A stretch of 64,000 nt of DNA from an uncultured Winogradskyella sp. (GTDB taxonomy: Bacteria > Bacteroidota > Bacteroidia > Flavobacteriales > Flavobacteriaceae), in assembly GCF_947496485.1 (NCBI RefSeq), contig NZ_CANMCZ010000002.1, positions 124,001 to 188,000 of the forward strand, read 5' to 3'. The notes under the pieces were generated by a model, which searched no databases, was not told the DNA's origin, and worked only from the letters and a program-made list of their open reading frames with translations. Below, one piece after another: positions 27,143 through 35,499 of this stretch (the stretch's first letter is position 1; each line of letters opens with the position of its first letter). Position numbers and translations under genes: made by a program.

Positions 27143-28681
27143 ATGCTCAAAAAAGTTTTCGCCAGTGCCGTTTTTGGTGTTGAAGCTTCAACAATTACTG
27201 TTGAAGTTAATGTAGATAAAGGTATTGGTTACCACTTAGTAGGTCTTCCAGATAATGCAATTAAAGAAAGTAATTACCGTATTGCTGCAGCACTTCAGAA
27301 TAACGGTTATAGAATTCCAGGAAAAAAGATTACCATTAACATGGCGCCAGCCGATTTGCGTAAAGAAGGATCTGCTTACGATTTAACTTTAGCGATAGGC
27401 ATTTTAACAGCTTCTGGACAAATAAAAGTTGAAAACTTAGAGGATTATCTCATCATGGGAGAATTGTCCTTAGATGGAAGCTTACAGCCCATTAAAGGAG
27501 CTTTGCCAATCGCTGTAAAAGCCAGAGAAGAAGGTTTTAAGGGTTTTATCTTGCCAAGCCAAAATGCAAAGGAAGCCGCTATTGTGGATGATTTAAAAGT
27601 GTATGGAGTGGATAACATCACGCAAGTTATCAATCACTTTGACAAAGGTGATGAACTAGAACAAACCATTATAAACACTAGAGAAGAATTTTATAAAAAT
27701 CTCGATTTCCCAGAATTCGACTTTGCAGATGTAAAAGGACAAGAAAGTATCAAGCGTTGTATGGAAATTGCAGCTGCAGGTGGTCATAATATTATATTAA
27801 TTGGTCCTCCAGGTTCTGGTAAAACCATGTTGGCAAAGCGTTTGCCTAGTATATTGCCACCAATGACATTGCACGAAGCTCTCGAAACTACCAAAATACA
27901 TTCTGTGGTAGGCAGAGTAAAAGCACATGCAGGATTGATGGCGCAACGACCGTTTAGAAGTCCTCATCATACTATAAGTAACGTTGCACTCGTTGGAGGT
28001 GGAAGTTATCCGCAACCTGGTGAAATTTCATTATCTCATAATGGTGTTTTGTTTTTAGACGAATTACCAGAATTTAAGCGTGAGGTCTTAGAAGTAATGC
28101 GTCAGCCATTAGAAGATAGAGAAGTGACCATTTCTAGAGCAAAGTTCACTGTAACGTACCCAAGTTCGTTTATGCTAGTTGCTAGTATGAATCCGAGTCC
28201 TAGCGGTTATTTTAACGATCCTGATTCGCCAATAACATCGTCTCCTGCAGAAATGCAGCGCTATATGGGTAAGATTTCTGGACCTTTATTAGATCGAATA
28301 GATATTCATATTGAAGTGACTCCTGTGCCTTTTGAAAAACTCGCAGATGAGCGAAATGGGGAATCTTCAGTAGAGATAAGAAAACGTGTTACTAAGGCTA
28401 GAGAAAACCAAACCGAACGTTTTAAGGAATTAGAGAATATTCATTACAATGCACAAATGAATACCAAGCAAATCCGTAAATATTGTAAATTAGAGGAAGC
28501 GTCTATGCAATTATTAAAATCAGCAATGGAGCGTTTAAATTTATCAGCTAGAGCTTACGATCGAATTCTTAAAGTAGCCAGAACAATCGCAGATTTAGAG
28601 GGTTCTGAAAATGTTTTGGGAGCTCATATCAGTGAAGCCATTCAATATCGTAGTTTAGACCGTGAAGGTTGGTTGGGATAA
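27143..28681 (+). CDS. comM: YifB/ComM-type Mg-chelatase-like AAA+ ATPase
   Basis: 512 residues. The N-terminal ChlI/Lon-like domain (about 20-165: GIGYHLVGLPDNAIKES, PADLRKEGSAYDLTLA) is followed by an AAA+ domain with Walker A GPPGSGKT (about 217-224), Walker B LFLDELPEF, sensor ASMNPSP, and the C-terminal Mg-chelatase domain (NLSARAYDRILKVARTIADL). ComM is a hexameric helicase that promotes branch migration during natural transformation in other bacteria; whether this organism is competent cannot be seen. Single gene, usual length, ATG start 41 bases after the VCBS terminator. Confidence 0.93.
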   Translation: MLKKVFASAVFGVEASTITVEVNVDKGIGYHLVGLPDNAIKESNYRIAAALQNNGYRIPGKKITINMAPADLRKEGSAYDLTLAIGILTASGQIKVENLEDYLIMGELSLDGSLQPIKGALPIAVKAREEGFKGFILPSQNAKEAAIVDDLKVYGVDNITQVINHFDKGDELEQTIINTREEFYKNLDFPEFDFADVKGQESIKRCMEIAAAGGHNIILIGPPGSGKTMLAKRLPSILPPMTLHEALETTKIHSVVGRVKAHAGLMAQRPFRSPHHTISNVALVGGGSYPQPGEISLSHNGVLFLDELPEFKREVLEVMRQPLEDREVTISRAKFTVTYPSSFMLVASMNPSPSGYFNDPDSPITSSPAEMQRYMGKISGPLLDRIDIHIEVTPVPFEKLADERNGESSVEIRKRVTKARENQTERFKELENIHYNAQMNTKQIRKYCKLEEASMQLLKSAMERLNLSARAYDRILKVARTIADLEGSENVLGAHISEAIQYRSLDREGWLG

Positions 28682-28699
28682 TTTTTTTTATAAATTACT

Positions 28700-28724
28700 G
28701 CAACCTTTTCTGTTTTTTTCATCT
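28700..28724 (+). promoter_or_regulatory. Possible ECF-type promoter: GCAACC-N14-CATCT
   Basis: GCAACC at 28700-28705 and CATCT at 28720-28724 followed by TATAA, 18 bases before the ATG at 28743. It matches the arrangement at 12877-12902, which also precedes a lipoprotein gene. Confidence 0.4.
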
Positions 28725-28742
28725 TATAAGAAAACAGTTATT

Positions 28743-30002
28743 ATGAAAAACAAAATTTTACCCTTAGTTATAGTTGTACTAGTGTGTTTGCAACTAACAA
28801 ATTGCGACAATGATAGTGATGGACTTGTAGACCCAGTAGCAGTAACCGTTCCTGTAATAAAATCTAAATCTGAAGTAAGAAATTCAATAGCAATAAAAGG
28901 TGCAAGAGCTACTAATTCTGATGGTAAAATATATGTATATAACGATTTGTTGTTTTATATAGCACAAAACTCTGGAATACATATTTTTAATAACCAAAAC
29001 CCTGTATCTCCTCAAAATATGGCATATATAGAATTAGAAGGTGCGCAAGATATTTCTATAAAAGACGATATTTTATATGCTGATAATTTTATGGATTTAG
29101 TGGTGTTTGATATTAGTAATATTTCTAATATACAGCTTGTTAATGTAGAAGAAGGTATGCTGACTTATTATGCGACTTTTCCAGAAGATACATTTTATTT
29201 TCAGGGCGATATATATCCTTCAAATGATGATGAATTTATTGCAAACTATACTACAGTTAATTTAGAAAGAGCTGAGGTAGAGAATAATCCAGATATTTAT
29301 TACAATCAAGAGACAATTTTTCTAAATGATGCACTAGCAGGTACTATAGGTACAGGTGGATCTTATGCTAAGTTTCAGATTTATGATAATGCATTATATA
29401 CCATAGATGATTATAAGTTAAACACATTTGATATTACTGATTATAACGCAATTTCTTTGATGTCAGAAAATTGGCTAGGAGGTTGGTTTGGTGGTGAATT
29501 AGAGACTACTTTTATTCTAAAAAATAATTTGTTTATTGGAGCAACTAATGGAATGCATATTGTTAGTTTAGAAAATGAATTTTCTCCTACTTATGCATCA
29601 TCTTTTATACACGCAACAGGTTGTGACCCAGTGGTGGTAGAAGATAATACAGCATATATAACTGTAAGAGGTGGAAATACTTGTGGTGCTATTGAAGATC
29701 AAATTAATGTGATTGATGTTTCTGATATTACTTTGCCAGTAGAATATTCTACATATTTTTTGTCTAGTCCTTATGGTTTGGGAATTAGAGATCAAGTTTT
29801 ATATGTATGCAATGATGAAGGTATACAAGTATTTGATGCTCAAAATCCGAATGAAATTGTTTTAGAAAACTCAATAGAGGCAATTTCCAAAGATGTCATC
29901 CCTTTATCATCGCATTTAATTGCAGTGGGAGAAAATGTAATTTATCAATATAATTATGCTAATGACTTTGGATTAGATCTTATCAGTACTATTCAATTTT
30001 AA
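28743..30002 (+). CDS. Lipoprotein with LVIVD-like beta-propeller repeats
   Basis: 419 residues from ATG at 28743 (MKNKILPLVIVVLVCLQLTNC); the longer in-frame start at 28662 lies inside comM and would precede the signal. Lipobox LTNC with the acidic stretch DNDSDG after Cys points to surface export. About five degenerate repeats contain hydrophobic-Val-Asp-IS units (DLVVFDISNISNIQLV, QINVIDVSDITLPVEYS, GIQVFDAQNPNEIVL) as in the LVIVD repeat family (PF08309), which forms a propeller. Ligand unknown. Confidence 0.82.
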   Translation: MKNKILPLVIVVLVCLQLTNCDNDSDGLVDPVAVTVPVIKSKSEVRNSIAIKGARATNSDGKIYVYNDLLFYIAQNSGIHIFNNQNPVSPQNMAYIELEGAQDISIKDDILYADNFMDLVVFDISNISNIQLVNVEEGMLTYYATFPEDTFYFQGDIYPSNDDEFIANYTTVNLERAEVENNPDIYYNQETIFLNDALAGTIGTGGSYAKFQIYDNALYTIDDYKLNTFDITDYNAISLMSENWLGGWFGGELETTFILKNNLFIGATNGMHIVSLENEFSPTYASSFIHATGCDPVVVEDNTAYITVRGGNTCGAIEDQINVIDVSDITLPVEYSTYFLSSPYGLGIRDQVLYVCNDEGIQVFDAQNPNEIVLENSIEAISKDVIPLSSHLIAVGENVIYQYNYANDFGLDLISTIQF

Positions 30003-30139
30003 AAATATACAATCACAAAGCCCTTTATCTTAGTGTATTAAAGAATATCTTGTTAGTAATTTTGAATACTATTGATAGTTTTAGACAGAAATATTAATAA
30101 AATCAATCATTTTAAATGAACATATAGATTAATACAAGT

Positions 30140-30694
30140 TTGGATAAAGAACTACGAATACTCATACAAAAATGTGTTAAGCAAGATAGGGAAGGGCAGC
30201 GTGAATTATACACGTTGCTTTCTCCTGTATTATATGGTATTTGTCTAAAATATATGAAAAATAAAACTGAAGCAGATGATGTCTTTCAAGATGCCTTTAT
30301 TATTCTATTTCAAAAGATTGATCAATACAATTATAAAGGAAGTTTTGAGGGATGGGCAAAGCGTATTTTCGTCAACGAAGCTTTAGAAATTTTACGAAAA
30401 AAACAACGTCGTCTTCATGTTGCAATGGAAGATGCTGAATTGTACAACAATATTGAGGATTACGCTAGTGAAAATAGTATTGAAATATCTCAAGATGAGT
30501 TATTAGAACATATACAGCAACTGCCAGATAATTACAGAATGGTTTTCAATCTTTATGTTTTTGAGGGTTTTAGTCACAAGGCCATTGCTAGTAAGCTTAA
30601 AATGGCTGTTGGTTCATCAAAATCATTACTGAGTAGAGCCAAAAGCGTATTGAGGCTAAAAATTGATGAAGAATTAAACAAAAAAGTATCATGA
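30140..30694 (+). CDS. ECF-type RNA polymerase sigma factor
   Basis: 184 residues from TTG at 30140 (MDKELRILIQKCVKQDREG). Region 2: YTLLSPVLYGICLKYMKNKTEADDVFQDAFIILFQKI and GSFEGWAKRIFVNEALEILRK; region 4: LPDNYRMVFNLYVFEGFSHK and IASKLKMAVGSSKSLLSRAKSVLR. Its stop overlaps the start of the partner membrane gene by four bases (ATGA), so the two are translationally coupled. That partner has a cytoplasmic N-terminus and is the likely regulator of the sigma factor. A -7-like TAATTTTG lies at 30057-30064, well upstream. Confidence 0.92.
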   Translation: MDKELRILIQKCVKQDREGQRELYTLLSPVLYGICLKYMKNKTEADDVFQDAFIILFQKIDQYNYKGSFEGWAKRIFVNEALEILRKKQRRLHVAMEDAELYNNIEDYASENSIEISQDELLEHIQQLPDNYRMVFNLYVFEGFSHKAIASKLKMAVGSSKSLLSRAKSVLRLKIDEELNKKVS

Positions 30695-32061
30695 AGAAGG
30701 ATAGTATTGAAGATATATACAGTGGATTAGAAGGCTTTTCAAAAGTGCCTCCTAAGGAGTTATGGGATAATATAGAAGCAAGACTGCATCCTAAGAAAAG
30801 GAAGAAAAGAGGAATCATTTTTTTATGGGGCTCGGCAGCTGCTATATTGGTTTTGCTTCTTGGATATATCATTACAGGTTCGCCAGAGTCGAGTGATAAA
30901 CCGACAAAGGAAATTACAGATATAGAATACCGTACAGATAACGATACAATAAAGGAGTCGGAGATACAGACTACTGAAATAGATAATGAGGCCAATACAA
31001 CAGAAGATTCTTTAAATTATTCACTAGAATTATTAGAGAAAATGGCTAATCAAAATAAACTCTCGGAAAAAAGTGAAAATTTGAATAAGGAAGAAGAGCG
31101 GTTGAGCTCTACTGAAAAAGGTTCTTCAAATGAAGAAAAGTTAACATTAAACATTAACTATCCTCAAAGTATAACTAAAGACAATATCGGTAAAGGGGAT
31201 GAAAGAACTAGTCTTGCTTCAAAATTGAAGAATAAAAGTATAAGGAACTTCAGTAACGAAAGAATTGTTGCAAATATTGGCTCTGTAACTAAATTTGCTG
31301 AAGTCGATTCGTTTGGCTTAGCTGAAGAACTTATAGCTATTAAAGAGGATTCTAAAGATGACATGGATATTAAAACAGATGTAAGTCCAAAATGGTCTGT
31401 TGAAGTTTTAGGGGGATTATCCAATACGGTCTCAGAATCATCTCTTCAAGGGGCATCTGTAAATACAACGCCTCAAAATGACTTTGTGTATGCTTTTAAA
31501 TTAGGGTATTCTATTTCAGATAGGCTGATTGTAAAATCTGGTATAGGTAAGAACATATTAGGTCAAGAAATAAACAATGTGCTGTACTCAAGTTCAGATA
31601 CTTCTCTGTCTGCAGATACCTCTCAAAGTATTGTAAGCGATCAAAGCGTATTTATTTTTGGTTCTCAAGAATCTTTTACTGATGTCTCTTCTTTTGAAGG
31701 CAATATCAACGAAGGGAATTTACAGCAGCAATTTGATTATATTCAATTGCCTATAGAAGTGTCGTACGATTTACTTAGTCAACCGACATATAATGTATCA
31801 CTTGGTATAGGAGGAAATATAAACTTTTTAGCTAATAATAGAGCTTTTCTAAATAATGAAGGAATAGGAGAAAGCCTTGGTGTTAATAGCACAATTTTTG
31901 GTGCTACCATAAATTCTAATGTCTCTTATAAGTTGACAAAAGAGTTGAATCTTTTTCTAGAGCCGAGTTATAATTATTTTCAAAAACCAATAGATAATAA
32001 CAATCAAAATTTTGAGAATACTCAGTTTAGGGCTTTGTTTGGATTGCGATATAGATTTTAA
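30691..32061 (+). CDS. Sigma-factor partner: cytoplasmic N-terminus, membrane helix and C-terminal outer-membrane beta-barrel
   Basis: 456 residues. Residues 1-42 are charged and cytoplasmic (DIYSGLEGFSKVPPKELWDNIEARLHPKKRKK), an anti-sigma-like start; a single membrane helix spans about 43-63. A low-complexity Ser/Glu/Asn periplasmic linker (about 65-235) follows, then beta strands of an outer-membrane barrel (about 240-456: WSVEVLGGLSNTV, FKLGYSISDRLIVKSGIG) ending in aromatic FGLRYRF. The gene overlaps the sigma gene by four bases. One polypeptide may link the outer membrane to the sigma factor; topology and anti-sigma role are inference. Confidence 0.78.
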   Translation: MKKDSIEDIYSGLEGFSKVPPKELWDNIEARLHPKKRKKRGIIFLWGSAAAILVLLLGYIITGSPESSDKPTKEITDIEYRTDNDTIKESEIQTTEIDNEANTTEDSLNYSLELLEKMANQNKLSEKSENLNKEEERLSSTEKGSSNEEKLTLNINYPQSITKDNIGKGDERTSLASKLKNKSIRNFSNERIVANIGSVTKFAEVDSFGLAEELIAIKEDSKDDMDIKTDVSPKWSVEVLGGLSNTVSESSLQGASVNTTPQNDFVYAFKLGYSISDRLIVKSGIGKNILGQEINNVLYSSSDTSLSADTSQSIVSDQSVFIFGSQESFTDVSSFEGNINEGNLQQQFDYIQLPIEVSYDLLSQPTYNVSLGIGGNINFLANNRAFLNNEGIGESLGVNSTIFGATINSNVSYKLTKELNLFLEPSYNYFQKPIDNNNQNFENTQFRALFGLRYRF

Positions 32062-32067
32062 AAAAGT

Positions 32068-34236
32068 CTAATCTTTCAAGAAATAGTTTTTTGTGGTCTC
32101 ATCGTCCACAAATTCCCACTTAAAACGTAAATCTTCTCCTATAACATAACTATAGGCTTTTGAAGCTAGTTTCCCTGATGAATCCTCTACAAATTCCATT
32201 ATAGTGCCTAATCGGGTTAAATCCATGTAGCGATTCTCAGAGATTGGTAATAATTCTACTTTTACTAATTCGCTTGATTCTCCTTTGCGTTTGTAATAAA
32301 ATCTATCGTTTTCAATCCAAAATTTTCTTGGACCGTAATCACCGGCAAATTTCTTGTTTTGCAACTGAATAGCATCAGTGTTTTTGCTTGTAATATATTT
32401 TATATGTGCTGATATATTTTTTAGGTAGCTATGTTTTGGGTTCTGTTCAATGGCTATTTTGTATAGCGAGTCAGCTGCTTTTAAGTCTTTGTTTTCAAAG
32501 GCTTGGTTTGCTTTAATTATATGGTCGTCTAATCTCCAATGAAGATGTTCGCTTGTATTGTTCCAATTAAATTGATGACTATAAAGTCCGATAACCTTAC
32601 CATTATCTTCTCTAATAAGTTTGCTATGAAAAGTTGTATTTTGTATAAAGCCACCTCCAATTGCATCTGGTCCAGCAGGTACCAAAATATCCATAGTTTG
32701 GTTTTTTACAAATCGCACTAATCTGTCCTTTTGAATCCAAAATTCTAGAAGAAGTTCATTATTCTGAGATCTATAAATCCCAGTAAATTGTTTTAAATCT
32801 TCAGTTTTTGGTTTATTATCCTTCAAATATTTGAATATAGAATCGTAAGCTCTATTTCTATTGGTGTTTTTTGGGTTAGATAATTTGTATTCTTCAAAAA
32901 CAGACCTAGCACCTTTAATATCGCCCTTTAATATTAATGGCTCTATTTTTAAAGCACCTATTGCAGGTTGTATAATTTCGTAAGTTTTAAGAGCTTCAAT
33001 AATCTGGTCTTCTTCTCCATTTACCATTGCAGCTTCTGCCAAGTTAAGACCTGAATAAGGATTAGGGTCATCATTAAATAGCTTTTCGGCAGTTACCATA
33101 AAGCTTTCTGTGTTTTTGGTTTCTCCATATATAGCGAATAATACCCTGTTGTAAAATTCGTTTGTAGGATCGACTTCTAGTTGTAATTTTACTTGTTTTT
33201 CAGCTTCATCATAGCGTTCATACGCCAAACTTCGTTGAATATAAATTTCTAGTTGTTTTTGTAATGGTAAATAGTTTTTTAGTGTAAAGGCTTTGTCTAT
33301 AATATCTTGAGTTTCAAGTTTTCCTCTATTGTAAATCGTATTTAGTTTAGCCTGTTCTAAATATGCCAAAGCAAAGCGTTTGTCTAAATCATAAGCTCGT
33401 GTGTAATCAGAATTTGCATAAGCTTCTAATGCTGGTAAAGAATTACTCATAAACTCACCTATGGGTAAGTCTATGTAATTGAGACTATTATTACTCTCAA
33501 CAAAGCCTGTCTTTGAGGTAATGAATATGCTGATGTCATCTAGTAAACTAGTAAAATTTTCACCAGTAAAAGTTTGCTTTTGTATAGATTTTCCGTTGTT
33601 AGCTTTTCTTATATGTGCAGTTATTTCGTAAGTATTTCCTTTTTTTTGATAGCTTCCATCTACATAGAAATCATAAAATAAAGAGGCTTCTCTAATTTTC
33701 GTTGTTGTATTGGTTAAATGCTCAAATTCTGGACTTAGATTTTTATTTTGTAATAAGTCTTCATACAATAGTTTTCCAATTCCATAGCGCATCCAGTCAG
33801 TAGCACTATCTTTTACAATTTGTTTGAATCCATAAATAGGTATACCAACTCTAAATTCTTCTTTAGTAATGGTTTTAGTTTCTATTTCACCAGTTTCATT
33901 CTCAAAAGAAATATTTTTGGTCGTCGCTCCAAGATCACTATTGCCAAAACCAAAGTATAACCCAATAACTAATAATACTAGATTAAGCGGAATGAAAATT
34001 TTCTCTCGTAGTTTTATCATGCGCTTGCTTAAGCGTTCTTGATGATAGAAATAAATCAGTAATGATGGGCTAATACCTATAAAGAACCAAAGCAAAATAT
34101 CTACCCAATGTGGTGAGATGTTATAACGGTTTAATACCCAATCTACAAATTGTAAAAACGTCCAAGCTGCAACTAGATATGCAGCAAAAAACTTTAAGGT
34201 ATTTAACCATTTTTTCTTTCGATTTTTTTGCTCCAT
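32068..34236 (-). CDS. Membrane protein with TPR repeats
   Basis: 722 residues. Three membrane helices at about 12-30, 42-63 and 83-100, then a soluble region with a TolB/FlgO-like N-part (KDSATDWMRYGIGKLLYEDLLQNKNL; ...EITAHIRKANNGKSIQKQTFTG), TPR-like helices (about 260-470: YTRAYDLDKRFALAYLEQAKLN, EKQVKLQLEVDPTNEFYNRVLFA) and further beta-rich segments to the end. The arrangement resembles the sensory region of adenylate-cyclase-type or pH-sensor proteins that read many TPRs, but no cyclase or HTH domain is present. Convergent with the sigma operon (6-base gap). Confidence 0.7.
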   Translation of the reverse strand: MEQKNRKKKWLNTLKFFAAYLVAAWTFLQFVDWVLNRYNISPHWVDILLWFFIGISPSLLIYFYHQERLSKRMIKLREKIFIPLNLVLLVIGLYFGFGNSDLGATTKNISFENETGEIETKTITKEEFRVGIPIYGFKQIVKDSATDWMRYGIGKLLYEDLLQNKNLSPEFEHLTNTTTKIREASLFYDFYVDGSYQKKGNTYEITAHIRKANNGKSIQKQTFTGENFTSLLDDISIFITSKTGFVESNNSLNYIDLPIGEFMSNSLPALEAYANSDYTRAYDLDKRFALAYLEQAKLNTIYNRGKLETQDIIDKAFTLKNYLPLQKQLEIYIQRSLAYERYDEAEKQVKLQLEVDPTNEFYNRVLFAIYGETKNTESFMVTAEKLFNDDPNPYSGLNLAEAAMVNGEEDQIIEALKTYEIIQPAIGALKIEPLILKGDIKGARSVFEEYKLSNPKNTNRNRAYDSIFKYLKDNKPKTEDLKQFTGIYRSQNNELLLEFWIQKDRLVRFVKNQTMDILVPAGPDAIGGGFIQNTTFHSKLIREDNGKVIGLYSHQFNWNNTSEHLHWRLDDHIIKANQAFENKDLKAADSLYKIAIEQNPKHSYLKNISAHIKYITSKNTDAIQLQNKKFAGDYGPRKFWIENDRFYYKRKGESSELVKVELLPISENRYMDLTRLGTIMEFVEDSSGKLASKAYSYVIGEDLRFKWEFVDDETTKNYFLKD

Positions 34237-34337
34237 TTATGCTTTGATGATAGATTGATGTTAGGTTTCAATAAATTCTTTTGAAAGATAAATAATTAAA
34301 ATGAAACAGTCGGTTAAGACATTTGAATTATTCCTGC

Positions 34338-34369
34338 TTGATTCTTCAATTGTAATTATTGTATTTTTG
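34338..34369 (+). promoter_or_regulatory. Promoter of the 5-oxoprolinase operon
   Basis: TTG at 34338-34340, 21-base spacer, TATTTTTG at 34362-34369, a full match to TAnnTTTG. The first gene starts 23 bases downstream. As the following genes overlap or abut, this promoter probably drives all five. Confidence 0.65.
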
Positions 34370-34392
34370 AGATACATGAAAAATCACCTCTA

Positions 34393-35499
34393 ATGAAATA
34401 TTATTATCTATTATTTTTTAGTTTATTCCTTTTTAGCTGTACTGAGACAAATAAAGGAGAAACAGAGTCTGCCATAAAAGTTGAAACAGTAAAGATTCCA
34501 GTTTTAAACCTAGAAGAAGCCAACCGCTTAGTACAATTACCCTTACATTGTATGAATACAGAATATCCTAATAAACTTCAGCAAACTTTAGGTGGTGATG
34601 AAGACTTAAAATCACCAAAAGAACTGCATCCTGCATTTTATGGCTGTTTCGATTGGCATTCTGCTGTACATGGCCATTGGAGTTTGGTGAGTCTATTAAA
34701 ACAATTTCCAGATATAGATGGAAGAGCAGAAATTGAACAAAAATTACTTCAGAATATATCAAAGGAAAACATACAGCAAGAACTCATGTATTTTGAGGGT
34801 AAACATAATAAATCCTTTGAGCGTACATATGGTTGGGCATGGTTACTAAAGCTCGCTGAAGAATTGCATACATGGGATAATGACGTGGCAAGAGAATTAG
34901 AAACTAATCTTCAGCCAATGACAGATCTAATAGTTAATAAATACCTTGAATTTTTACCTAAGCTTAATTATCCAATTAGAGTTGGTGAGCACCCAAACAC
35001 AGCCTTTGGGTTAAGTTTTGCTTACGATTATGCATCAGCTTTAGATAATGAACAACTAGCAGATTTAATTGAGGAGCGAGCAAAAGACTTTTATAATGAT
35101 GATCAAAATTGCCCAATAGAATGGGAGCCAAGTGGTTTTGATTTTCTATCACCTTGTTTAGAAGAAGCGGCTTTAATGAAGCGGGTGCTTGAAATTGAAG
35201 AGTTTAAAGTTTGGATTAACGACTTTTTACCAGAATTAATTCAAAAGGATTTTGATATCGCTGTAGGTGAAGTATCAGACCGAACAGATGGAAAATTAGT
35301 ACATCTTGATGGTGTCAACTTCTCAAGAGCATGGAGTCTCAATTATATTGCTAAAGATTTACCAGAATACGTGCATTTAAAAAACATAGCTAACCAACAT
35401 ATCAATTATTCCTTACCAAGCATTGTTGGTGATAGTTATGAAGGTGGACATTGGTTAGGAAGTTTTGCTATTTATGCATTGAATTCTATAGATAAATGA
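34393..35499 (+). CDS. DUF2891 family lipoprotein
   Basis: 368 residues. Lipobox FLFSC (C16) after a short hydrophobic core; after Cys, TETNKGETES. The rest matches the DUF2891 family: LPLHCMNTEYPNKL, ELHPAFYGCFDWHSAVHGHW, the FERTYGWAWLLKLAEEL segment, HPNTAFGLSFAYDYA, FDFLSPCLEEA and a GGHWLGSFAIYAL end. Helical and Trp/His-rich, it looks like an alpha/alpha barrel with a conserved His-rich pocket, but no function is established. It overlaps the transporter gene by four bases (ATGA) and heads the 5-oxoprolinase operon, so it may act in uptake or processing of a glutamyl substrate. Confidence 0.85.
   Translation: MKYYYLLFFSLFLFSCTETNKGETESAIKVETVKIPVLNLEEANRLVQLPLHCMNTEYPNKLQQTLGGDEDLKSPKELHPAFYGCFDWHSAVHGHWSLVSLLKQFPDIDGRAEIEQKLLQNISKENIQQELMYFEGKHNKSFERTYGWAWLLKLAEELHTWDNDVARELETNLQPMTDLIVNKYLEFLPKLNYPIRVGEHPNTAFGLSFAYDYASALDNEQLADLIEERAKDFYNDDQNCPIEWEPSGFDFLSPCLEEAALMKRVLEIEEFKVWINDFLPELIQKDFDIAVGEVSDRTDGKLVHLDGVNFSRAWSLNYIAKDLPEYVHLKNIANQHINYSLPSIVGDSYEGGHWLGSFAIYALNSIDK

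Noticed and set aside
28662-28742. ATG-initiated extension of the LVIVD-like lipoprotein into comM
   Set aside because: It overlaps comM, and residues before MKNKILPL would hide the lipoprotein signal peptide.
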